From contig MWAC01000284.1 of the NCBI GenBank assembly GCA_002068815.1, forward strand, positions 1-7,809: a DNA stretch of 7,809 nucleotides, written 5' to 3'. Numbering within the stretch: position 1 is the stretch's first letter; every line of letters begins with the position of its first letter. This document shows positions 1 to 5,921 of this stretch, piece by piece. The stretch comes from Firmicutes bacterium ADurb.Bin467. Lineage in GTDB: Bacteria > Bacillota > Clostridia > Christensenellales > Aristaeellaceae. The notes below the pieces were generated by a model. It was not told the DNA's origin. It searched no databases and worked only from the letters and a program-made list of their open reading frames with translations. Both the position numbers and the translations under genes were made by a program.

Positions 1-632
1 GGCGGGGCTCCCGCCGCCTCTCCGGGCGGGATCAGCAAAAAGTGCAGCAGCTCGTCCCGGAAGCCGCGTATGCGCACCTCGCGCGCGCGCTCGAGCGGCG
101 CCGCCTGCGCCTCGCGCGAGAGCGACACCGCGCCCTCGACGCCCTCCATCGGCTCGCACCGCCAGATCGCCTCGCACACGCCGTCTTCGGAGCAGAACAG
201 CACCCTCTGCGTGCCCGGCAGATCCATCGTCAGCGCCATGTGCGCGGAGTCCTTCGGCGCGGCCCTGTCGAGAATTTCAAACAGCATGCCGGGCTGCGGC
301 TCGACGACGACATCGGAGTAGACGATGTGCGCGTTGCGCTCCTGCGGGTCGACCGTGTAATTTTTGTTCGGGCGGATCTTGTCGTTCTCGTTGGGATGGG
401 CGCGCAGGTCGAGCAGCGCGTATTTCCCGATGCGGCGCATGCGCGCCTTGAATCGGCTGGACTCGTTTTTGTCGGGCACGATGCGTATGCAGCCTTCCTC
501 CGGGTAGTGATCGCCTTCGGGAAGCTCCTCGAGGCGGTCCTCGTCGATGATCAGCAGGGGTTTGAAGCGGAAATAACTTTTTTGCGGATTGTCTTCCTCC
601 AGAATGCCGACGCATAGTTTGCCGGGCAGCAT
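1..632 (-). CDS. Conserved-looking protein of unknown function, C-terminus cut off by window edge
   Basis: An open frame reads leftwards for 210 codons without a stop and leaves the window, so the C-terminus is missing. Two ATGs lie at 638 and 632. The strong GGAGGG ribosome site sits 1 base from the first but 7 bases from the second, so I chose 632 (protein begins MLPGKLCVGILEEDNP). There is no signal peptide or membrane segment, so the protein is probably cytoplasmic. It is rich in charged residues, with a compact Arg/Lys-rich stretch (residues 55-70, KNESSRFKARMRRIGK), a motif IRPNKNY (86-92) and an Ile/Val-rich segment AHIVYSDVVVEP (101-112). I do not recognise a catalytic motif. The opposite strand also carries a long open frame, but that is a shadow of G+C-rich codons: only the minus frame has a ribosome site and a promoter (749-778). 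Confident that it is a gene; function unknown. Confidence 0.8.
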   Translation of the reverse strand, partial: MLPGKLCVGILEEDNPQKSYFRFKPLLIIDEDRLEELPEGDHYPEEGCIRIVPDKNESSRFKARMRRIGKYALLDLRAHPNENDKIRPNKNYTVDPQERNAHIVYSDVVVEPQPGMLFEILDRAAPKDSAHMALTMDLPGTQRVLFCSEDGVCEAIWRCEPMEGVEGAVSLSREAQAAPLERAREVRIRGFRDELLHFLLIPPGEAAGAP

Positions 633-748
633 GAACATTCCCTCCCAAGAATCGCCCGCCCGCCGGCAGCGGGAGCCCCGCAGATACCGGTTTCCGATTG
701 TTTTCGCGCGCGGGCGCCGATTCATAATAAACGCCGTATCCATCGATT

Positions 749-778
749 ATTTTAGCATTTTTAACATATCACTGTCAA
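749..778 (-). promoter_or_regulatory. Sigma-A promoter for the left-edge gene
   Basis: Read on the minus strand, a perfect -35 box TTGACA (778-773) is followed after 18 bases by TAAAAT (754-749), with TG one base upstream of the -10, giving an extended -10 (TGCTAAAAT). Transcription would begin near 742 and leave a leader of roughly 110 bases before the start at 632. The surrounding A+T-rich stretch contrasts with the G+C-rich coding sequence on both sides. Confidence 0.7.
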
Positions 779-823
779 TGGCCTGTGGAATATTTTGTTA
801 TGGCCGGGAAAAGGGAAACCCAC

Positions 824-852
824 TTGCCCGCGCGCATACATTGTTTTATAAT
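824..852 (+). promoter_or_regulatory. Sigma-A promoter for the oxidoreductase-lysozyme unit
   Basis: TTGCCC (824-829, four of six consensus bases) is followed after exactly 17 bases by a perfect TATAAT (847-852). The predicted transcription start is near 859, which leaves a short leader of about 28 bases containing a G-rich ribosome site (GGGGGG, 872-877) ahead of the ATG at 887. It lies back to back with the minus-strand promoter at 749-778, with about 45 bases between their -35 boxes. Confidence 0.7.
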
Positions 853-886
853 GGACGGAGGGAAGAACTTTGGGGGGATCGGGCGG

Positions 887-2008
887 ATGAATACATACGG
901 AATCGGGATCATCGGCTGGGGATTTATGGGAAGGGCGCACGCGCACGCGGTCCGCGCGCTGCCGCTGTACTATCCGGGCGCGGACTTCCGCGCGAGGCTC
1001 GCCTGCGTCGCGACGCGCAGCGCGGACGCCGCCGCGCGCGCGAAGGAGGACCTCGGCTTTTCGGCGGCGACGGCGGACTACCGCGAGCTGATCGCGCGAG
1101 ACGACGTCCACGTCGTGTCCGTCTGCACGCCGAACGAGCTGCACGAGGAGATGGCGCTCGCGGTGCTGAAGGCCGGCAAGCACCTCTACATCGACAAGCC
1201 GCTCGCGGTGACGGGCGAGAGCGCGCTGCATATTGCCGAGGCCGCGCGCACGGCGAAGGGCTTTTCGAAGGTCGCATTCAACCTGCGCCACTACCCGGCG
1301 ACCATGCGGCTCAAGGAGCTCGCGGACGCGGGCGAGCTCGGCGAAATTCTGCAATTTTCGGCGCGCTACCTGCACGCGGGCTCCATAGACCCCGACCGGC
1401 CGATCGGCTGGAAGCAGCAGAAGCAGGGCGGGGTGCTGCTGGACATGGGCAGCCACGTACTCGACATGGTGACGTGGCTGATGGGCTACCCCGAGAGGGT
1501 CAGCTGCTCGCTCAGGACGCTCTACAGCCGGCGGCCGCGGCGCGACGGCTCGGTCGAGACCGAGCTCTCCGACGACCACGCGCTGATGACGCTTATCATG
1601 CCGGGCGGCGCGATGGGCACCGTCGAGGCGAGCAAGATCGCGACCGGCGCGCTCGACGAGATGACGATCGAAATCCGCGGCGCGAAGGGCGCGGCGATTT
1701 TTACTACGATGCAGCCGAACTACCTGCGCTTCTTCGACCAGGGCCAGCCCGAGCGCCCGCTCGGCGGCATGCGCGGGTTCACGGACATCGAGTGCGCGCA
1801 GCGGTATCCGGCGCCGGGCGGCGGATTCCCGTCGGTCAAGAACGCGATCGGCTGGGAGCGCGCGCACGCGGACTGCTACTTCGACTTCCTGAACTGCATA
1901 TCGCACGGCAGGAAGCCCGAGAGCACCGTCGAGAAGGCCGCGCGGCTGCAGCAGCTGATGGATAAGCTCCGGCAGTCCGGCGAGACGGGCGAATGGGTTC
2001 GGGCGTGA
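887..2008 (+). CDS. Gfo/Idh/MocA-family NAD(P)-dependent oxidoreductase
   Basis: This 373-residue protein belongs to the Gfo/Idh/MocA family, cytoplasmic enzymes that oxidise or reduce sugars, inositols and related polyols with NAD(P). The N-terminal Rossmann fold shows the dinucleotide motif GIIGWGFMG (Gly10, Gly12, Gly15). The family's E-K-P motif appears as DKP, with Lys104-Pro105. The C-terminal domain carries D186-M-G-S-H190, the usual position of the catalytic Asp and His. Length is normal for the family. I start at ATG 887 because it directly precedes the Rossmann motif and follows both the promoter (824-852) and a G-rich ribosome site; the frame is open further upstream to 785, but that would precede the promoter. 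The substrate cannot be told from sequence. Its end overlaps the start of the lysozyme gene, so the two are probably translated from one message. Confidence 0.93.
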   Translation: MNTYGIGIIGWGFMGRAHAHAVRALPLYYPGADFRARLACVATRSADAAARAKEDLGFSAATADYRELIARDDVHVVSVCTPNELHEEMALAVLKAGKHLYIDKPLAVTGESALHIAEAARTAKGFSKVAFNLRHYPATMRLKELADAGELGEILQFSARYLHAGSIDPDRPIGWKQQKQGGVLLDMGSHVLDMVTWLMGYPERVSCSLRTLYSRRPRRDGSVETELSDDHALMTLIMPGGAMGTVEASKIATGALDEMTIEIRGAKGAAIFTTMQPNYLRFFDQGQPERPLGGMRGFTDIECAQRYPAPGGGFPSVKNAIGWERAHADCYFDFLNCISHGRKPESTVEKAARLQQLMDKLRQSGETGEWVRA

Positions 2009-2730
2009 GGCGCTGGATCGCCGCCGTCGGCGGCGTCTGCGTGCTGACGCTGCTGTTTGCGGGTCTCGTCGTGCGCGGCGTGATCCGGCTCAACACGCCG
2101 CCGTGGAGCCGCTACCCGGTCCGCGGCGTCGACGTGTCGCACTACCAGGGGTCGATCGACTGGGAGGCTCTGCGCGCGCAGGGCGTCGACTTCGCGTTCA
2201 TCAAGGCGACCGAGGGGAGCTCCATGCAGGACGACCGCTTTCTGCAAAACCTCGACGGCGCGCTGAGCGCCGGCGTCCGCGCGGGCGCTTACCACTTCTT
2301 CAGCTTCGACAGCTCCGGCCGCGCGCAGGCGGAGAACTTCATACGCGCCGTGCCGCTCATCCGCGGCATGCTGCCCTGCGCGGTCGACGTCGAGTTCTAC
2401 GGCGACAAGGCGGCGAACCCGCCGGACGTCGCGCCGACGCGCAGGGAACTCCGCGCGCTTCTCGAGGCGCTCGAGGCTGCGTACGGCAGGAAGCCCGTCA
2501 TCTACGCGACGCAGTCGTCCTATCGGAAGTACGTCGCGGGCGCGTTCGACGACTACGACCTCTGGATTCGAAACGTCTACCTCTACCCGATGATGCCCGA
2601 GGGCCGCGACTGGACGTTCTGGCAGTACTCCGACAAGGGAAAGCTCGACGGCTGCGAGGGCGTCGAGCCGTACATCGACCTGAACGTGTTTTGCGGGAGC
2701 GAGGCGGAGTTCGAGGCGTACGGCCGCTGA
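1993..2730 (+). CDS. Membrane-anchored GH25 lysozyme (N-acetylmuramidase)
   Basis: This 245-residue protein is a glycoside hydrolase family 25 muramidase, which cleaves the MurNAc-GlcNAc bond of peptidoglycan. One hydrophobic segment (about residues 8-30) after a short basic start would anchor it or serve as a signal peptide, placing the catalytic domain outside. The domain shows GVDVSHYQG with Asp47, FIKATEGS, GAYHFFSF, the catalytic pair D132-V-E134, WQYS (210-213) and the closing Asp229 in YIDLN, all intact, so it should be active. The start is uncertain: ATG 1993 overlaps the upstream gene by 16 bases, while GTG 2005 would give a classic 4-base GTGA overlap; neither has a strong ribosome site, so translational coupling is likely. 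No cell-wall-binding repeats are present, and the protein ends just after the catalytic fold. It could serve in wall turnover or remodelling; no holin or phage gene is nearby. Confidence 0.92.
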   Translation: MGSGVRRWIAAVGGVCVLTLLFAGLVVRGVIRLNTPPWSRYPVRGVDVSHYQGSIDWEALRAQGVDFAFIKATEGSSMQDDRFLQNLDGALSAGVRAGAYHFFSFDSSGRAQAENFIRAVPLIRGMLPCAVDVEFYGDKAANPPDVAPTRRELRALLEALEAAYGRKPVIYATQSSYRKYVAGAFDDYDLWIRNVYLYPMMPEGRDWTFWQYSDKGKLDGCEGVEPYIDLNVFCGSEAEFEAYGR

Positions 2731-2757
2731 ATATACACCTCCCGAAACAAATGCCGA

Positions 2758-2785
2758 AAGGCCGCCTCCGTTCGGAAGCGGCCTT
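2758..2785. terminator. Hairpin between converging genes, probable bidirectional terminator
   Basis: AAGGCCGC (2758-2765) pairs perfectly with GCGGCCTT (2778-2785); inside, TCC/GGA can continue the stem around a GTTC loop after one mismatch. It sits between the lysozyme stop (2730) and the end of the CvpA gene (2801) on the other strand. The T-run is modest in both directions (CCTTTCGGCATTTGTTT for the minus strand, CCTTCAAAGATTCTT for the plus), so termination may be incomplete. Confidence 0.6.
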
Positions 2786-2800
2786 CAAAGATTCTTGCGG

Positions 2801-3562
2801 TTACGCGCTCGTTCGCATGATCAGCGCGTTGATCCAACTTCGCACTTGCAAAAAGTCCAGCCCGCCCTGCCCGACGAGCAGCTCGTAGGTCTTCGACCCG
2901 TCCCGCAGGCTCGCCATCAATTCCATCGAGAACGCGGAGAGCACCGGCTCCAGCACCGACAAGAGAAGCGCCGAGATCACGACGCCGCGCACGAGCCCGA
3001 ACAGCCCGCCGACGAGCCAGTCGACCTTGCGGATCATCGGGAAGCGCGCCACGTGGTTGATCAGGTTCACGAGCAGCGTCGCCACGAAGTACAGCACGAA
3101 GAACGCGACGACAAACGCGATCACGTTGAACACGCCCTGCCACAGCGTCTGGTCGAAGTAGTCCGCGAGCGTGTGTATGTTGAGCTCCGCGAACGCTTCC
3201 GAACTGATGTTCTTCGCGAGCGCGTCCTTGATGAACGGCACCTTCTGCCCGATGAACGACGCGACGCCGTTGACCGCGTCCGTGCCCTTCGAAAGCAGCT
3301 CCTGCACGGTCGTCTGCGCGGTGACGCCCGATACGTTGATGCCGTCAAAGAAGCTGGCCGGCTCGAGGTACGTGCTCAAAACGCCCATCAGCGTGGAGTT
3401 TCCGAGCACCTGTTCGGCCAGGATCGGGAACAGCCTCTGCGCGCCGAACCACGAGCCGATCAGCCCGAGCGTGGACAGGAAGGACGCGATAAACCCCTTG
3501 TGCATGCCTGCGAACAGGCTGAAGCCCAGCACCACGAGAACCAGAATGTCGATGATGTTCAC
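2801..3562 (-). CDS. CvpA-family integral membrane protein
   Basis: This 253-residue protein starts at a GTG (3562) with an excellent GGAGGG ribosome site 8 bases upstream. Hydrophobic segments lie at about residues 4-22, 26-42, 144-167 and 183-206, giving the four-helix layout of the CvpA family (named for colicin V production in E. coli; precise biochemical role unsettled). The first helix with its GFSLFAGMHKGF turn and the glycine-rich GGLFGLVRGVV stretch (185-195) of the last helix fit the family. It is longer than the usual ~160-180 residues because of a roughly 95-residue loop between helices 2 and 3. It lies 113 bases behind the propeller-like membrane protein on the same strand and has no clear promoter of its own, so it is probably co-transcribed. 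The family assignment rests on layout and recognisable motifs. Confidence 0.82.
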   Translation of the reverse strand: MNIIDILVLVVLGFSLFAGMHKGFIASFLSTLGLIGSWFGAQRLFPILAEQVLGNSTLMGVLSTYLEPASFFDGINVSGVTAQTTVQELLSKGTDAVNGVASFIGQKVPFIKDALAKNISSEAFAELNIHTLADYFDQTLWQGVFNVIAFVVAFFVLYFVATLLVNLINHVARFPMIRKVDWLVGGLFGLVRGVVISALLLSVLEPVLSAFSMELMASLRDGSKTYELLVGQGGLDFLQVRSWINALIMRTSA

Positions 3563-3675
3563 TGACGAATCCCTCCGCTTTTCAAACTTGCTGTCCTTCA
3601 GCGTGCCCGTGGACTGCTATTTTTATCCAAAAAATTCCCAGATTCTTCCCGGCATTCGGAAGCCCGCTCCCCGCG

Positions 3676-4776
3676 TCAGGGAAGCGTCACCAGATACGCG
3701 GTGTCCCCCGCGCCGATCACCGCCACGCGGTCGTCGGTCACGCCGTAGACCTCGCCCGGCGGCGTGTTCGGCGAAAACGCGGTCACGGCGCGCGTCCCCG
3801 CCTCGGCGACCATGATGTACCCCTCGGCGGAGAAGCCGTAGACGCGGTTCCCCTTCGCGACGAGCTTCGTGCAGCCGAACGGCATCCGGACCATCTGGTC
3901 GAGGCCGGAGCGCACCATGCGCACGTCGTGCATCGTGTTCGAGCCGCCGTACTGCGCGTCGGGGACGAAGGCCATCATCGGGTTGTCGCTGATGTCGTCG
4001 ACCGCGGCGAGGTAGAAGCCGTAGACGAGCTTCCGCCGGGCCGGGATTTCGACGCCCGTGTAGTCGTAGACCTTCAGATGCGTCGTGCCCGCGCAGACGA
4101 CCTGCGAGGATTGGAACATCACCCGGTACATCAGCTGTTCCTTGTCCTTGATCGACCCGGCGATCGTCCTCCCGGGCCGGTAGGTCGAGATCGTACAGGT
4201 CGGCACCGTGCCGCTCGTGTCGAGCGTCATCGCCCAGAACAGCGCCTCGTTCGAGAAAAAGCCGTAATCGACGACCGTCTGATCCGCAAGCGCGATCCTG
4301 TCCACCTGCCGACCGCCGTTTTCCATCAGCACGATCGTCGAATCGTGCTCGGGCGCGAGCAGCACCGCCGTGTATTTCCGGCCCGTGCGCGCCGAGAGCA
4401 CGTCCGAGGACATCGGGTTCAGATAGCTCGCCGTGCCCGTTTCGCGGTCGATGATCGTCAGCGTCTTCCCCGACCACGCGGCGACTCCCGTGTCGCCCGC
4501 GTCAAACGAGGCGTTCGCGCCGATCATGAACGTCCACTCGACGTCGCCGCGCGAGGAGACAGAGGTCAGCGAGCTGCCGTTGTAGCACACAAACCCGTCG
4601 CCGGAAACCTGTACGCCCGCGTTTCCCGGGAGCGATACGGTCCTGTATTCGCCGTGCGCCGGCGCGCCCCACGCATTTTTCGCGAGCTTCGCGCCGAGGA
4701 AGGAGAGTCCACAGACCACTGCGGCGATCAAAAGCGCGATTCCCCATGAAAGCCTGCCGGATTGTTTTCTCTCCAC
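3676..4776 (-). CDS. Membrane-anchored extracytoplasmic beta-propeller-like protein (DUF5711-like)
   Basis: This 366-residue protein starts at a GTG (4776) with AGGAGG 5 bases upstream. A short basic head (MERKQSGR) and one hydrophobic segment (about 11-29) indicate a single anchor, with the rest outside the membrane. The outer part consists of repeating beta-strand-rich units of about 40 residues with recurring Gly-Asp or Asn-Gly turns, such as GDGFVCYNG, GVAAWSGKTLTIID, HLKVYDYTGVEI and GYIMVAEAG. This looks like a PQQ/WD-like propeller without catalytic motifs. It resembles proteins annotated DUF5711 in Clostridia, which I recall sometimes neighbouring CvpA genes; that name is tentative. 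A scaffold, sensor or binding role at the cell surface is plausible but unproven. It is first in a minus-strand unit with the CvpA gene and is read from the divergent promoter at 4869-4897. Confidence 0.8.
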   Translation of the reverse strand: MERKQSGRLSWGIALLIAAVVCGLSFLGAKLAKNAWGAPAHGEYRTVSLPGNAGVQVSGDGFVCYNGSSLTSVSSRGDVEWTFMIGANASFDAGDTGVAAWSGKTLTIIDRETGTASYLNPMSSDVLSARTGRKYTAVLLAPEHDSTIVLMENGGRQVDRIALADQTVVDYGFFSNEALFWAMTLDTSGTVPTCTISTYRPGRTIAGSIKDKEQLMYRVMFQSSQVVCAGTTHLKVYDYTGVEIPARRKLVYGFYLAAVDDISDNPMMAFVPDAQYGGSNTMHDVRMVRSGLDQMVRMPFGCTKLVAKGNRVYGFSAEGYIMVAEAGTRAVTAFSPNTPPGEVYGVTDDRVAVIGAGDTAYLVTLP

Positions 4777-4847
4777 GGAATCCTCCTGATCGTCTTTCAG
4801 CGGGACAGGGCGAACGCCCGGTTTCCCGGCCGTTTTTTGAAAAGCCC

Positions 4848-4876
4848 TTGAATGCTGAAACTATTGCTATTATAAT
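4848..4876 (+). promoter_or_regulatory. Sigma-A promoter of the phosphoesterase-radical SAM-walJ operon
   Basis: TTGAAT (4848-4853) and a perfect TATAAT (4871-4876) are separated by exactly 17 bases. The predicted start near 4883 gives a leader of about 130 bases before the ATG at 5015, and this leader contains the parS-like site at 4956-4971. The -10 box lies in a 12-base perfect palindrome (CTATTATAATAG, 4867-4878) shared with the opposing promoter. Confidence 0.75.
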
Positions 4877-4897
4877 AGATGGTGGGCTTTGTTGCAA
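4869..4897 (-). promoter_or_regulatory. Divergent sigma-A promoter of the propeller-like/CvpA unit
   Basis: On the minus strand, TTGCAA (4897-4892) and TATAAT (4874-4869) are again exactly 17 bases apart. The -10 overlaps the plus-strand -10 by four bases within the palindrome 4867-4878, so polymerase can occupy only one direction at a time. The predicted start is near 4862, giving a leader of about 85 bases that contains small G+C-rich hairpins (around 4808-4830). Confidence 0.65.
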
Positions 4898-4955
4898 TCC
4901 TTCGGGCGGCTGAAATCGGGCAAAAGAACGATATTTCCGCCGCAAAAGCCACAAA

Positions 4956-4971
4956 TGTTTCACATGAAACA
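4956..4971. promoter_or_regulatory. parS: parS-like ParB-binding site 1 (one mismatch)
   Basis: TGTTTCACATGAAACA matches the known Firmicutes/general parS consensus TGTTTCACGTGAAACA at 15 of 16 positions; the central CG is CA here. The inverted arms extend further, AAA on the left and TTT on the right (4953-4974). It lies in the untranslated leader of the phosphoesterase-like gene. ParB family proteins bind such sites, load as CTP-dependent clamps and spread to help segregate the chromosome. Confidence 0.75.
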
Positions 4972-5014
4972 TTTTTCTTCCCAAAGCCCGCAAAATTGCG
5001 TCAAAGAGGGGCAG

Positions 5015-5920
5015 ATGGCATCAAAAAGGCGGTCCGGAGGCAGAAAGCGGCGCCGCGGCGCGGCGAAGGTCGCGGCGGCGGCGCTCTTGTGCATCCTCCT
5101 GTTTCTGGGATATATGTACGTGCAATCGCGGATCGTATTCGTCCGCTACGCGACGGTTTCCATGCGCGACCTGCCCCCGGCCTTTGACGGCATGACGATA
5201 CTCTTCGCCTCGGACATCGACGTGAAGGGCGAGGGCGAGGCGCGCGCCGCGGCGAAGCTGTTCGACCGGCTCGCCCTGCTCGAGCCCGACATGCTGCTGC
5301 TCGGCGGCGACTACGCCGGGGCGTCGCTGTTTTCGAGGCTCAACGGCGACGAAACCGATGCGGACCTCGTGCCCGCGCGCCACGCGTTTTTGACGTCGTT
5401 GAAGGACTTCCCCGCGCCGCTTGGGAAATACGCGGTCGCGGCGGCGGACGATATGCTCCCGGAGCAGCTCCGCGGGTCGATGGACGCCGCCGGCATACGG
5501 CTGCTCCTGGACGACTCCGCCGAAATCCACCGCGGGGACGCCGGCGTATCGGTCGTCGGGCTTCTGCCGGGCAGCGCCAAGACCGCGTCGCTCGCCGGGA
5601 GGTTCTCCGGGGGCGACTGCGTGATCGCGCTGATGCACAGCCCGGCGGAGTTCGCGCGCGCGGTGACCTCGGACGCGCGGGACGGCGGCGCGTGGGCGGA
5701 CCTGATGCTCGCGGGGCGCACGCACGGTGGGCAGATGGTGGTCGCCGGCCGGACGCTGCTCACGCTCACCGAGCACGAGCGTCGCTGTCTCGCGGGCTGG
5801 CGCAAGGAGGAGGACGCGTTTTTGCTGACGACGCAGGGGGTCGGCTGCGAGGCAATCGACCTCCGGCTCAACACCGAGGCCGAGGTGCACCTGATCACAC
5901 TCAAGAGAGCGGAGGCATGA
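5015..5920 (+). CDS. Membrane-anchored metallophosphoesterase-like protein with degenerate active site
   Basis: The 301-residue protein starts at ATG 5015, placed by the GAGGGG ribosome site just upstream; earlier in-frame ATG/TTG codons lack one. A very basic head (KRRSGGRKRRRG) precedes one membrane segment (about 17-36), as in YkuE/YaeI-type calcineurin-like phosphoesterases. The fold's order of motifs is visible, but ligands are altered. The D-x-H motif reads D67-I-D69; GGD is kept with Asp99; GNHD reads A143-A-D-D146; the metal His is kept as His208 in LMHSPAEF; and GHTHGGQ reads G234-R-T-H237-GGQ. Thus several metal or catalytic ligands are lost while the scaffold and four ligands remain. 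It may be a pseudoenzyme or bind metal differently; the frame is intact, so it is not a decayed gene. It is first in an operon, with the radical SAM gene starting 1 base after its stop. Confidence 0.85.
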   Translation: MASKRRSGGRKRRRGAAKVAAAALLCILLFLGYMYVQSRIVFVRYATVSMRDLPPAFDGMTILFASDIDVKGEGEARAAAKLFDRLALLEPDMLLLGGDYAGASLFSRLNGDETDADLVPARHAFLTSLKDFPAPLGKYAVAAADDMLPEQLRGSMDAAGIRLLLDDSAEIHRGDAGVSVVGLLPGSAKTASLAGRFSGGDCVIALMHSPAEFARAVTSDARDGGAWADLMLAGRTHGGQMVVAGRTLLTLTEHERRCLAGWRKEEDAFLLTTQGVGCEAIDLRLNTEAEVHLITLKRAEA

Positions 5921-5921
5921 A

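Larger units (their letters stand above)
633..886. other. Divergent control region
   Basis: This gap of about 250 bases between diverging genes holds one promoter for each side (749-778 minus, 824-852 plus). The left half, the leader of the minus-strand gene, is G+C-rich and contains a perfect 5-bp stem with a 3-base loop (GCGGG/CCCGC, 669-681). I see no recognisable riboswitch or operator. Confidence 0.6.

Noticed and set aside
42..617. Long open frame on the plus strand across the left-edge gene
   Set aside because: No ribosome site, Arg/His/Val-rich shadow-like composition, and the opposite strand has a better gene with promoter and ribosome site.
785..886. Longer N-terminus for the Gfo/Idh/MocA protein
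   Set aside because: The upstream codons precede or overlap the promoter (824-852), and the Rossmann motif starts right after ATG 887.
3623..3631. TTATCCAAA, one mismatch from a DnaA box
   Set aside because: A single isolated near-match with no companion boxes or unwinding region; not evidence for oriC.
3629..3662. Possible terminator after the propeller-like gene (minus strand)
   Set aside because: Only a 5-bp stem with an 8-base loop, and the T-run lies about 10 bases away; read-through into the CvpA gene seems as likely.
4821..4837. Short G+C hairpin followed by TTTTTT on the plus strand
   Set aside because: A 4-bp stem upstream of the plus promoter with no plus-strand gene before it; better described as part of the minus-strand leader.
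4879..5014. Leader peptide or earlier start for the phosphoesterase-like protein (ATG 4879, ATG 4955)
   Set aside because: ATG 4879 lies before the predicted transcription start and ATG 4955 has no ribosome site; the 4955 frame is explained by the parS sequence, which happens to read MFHMKH.
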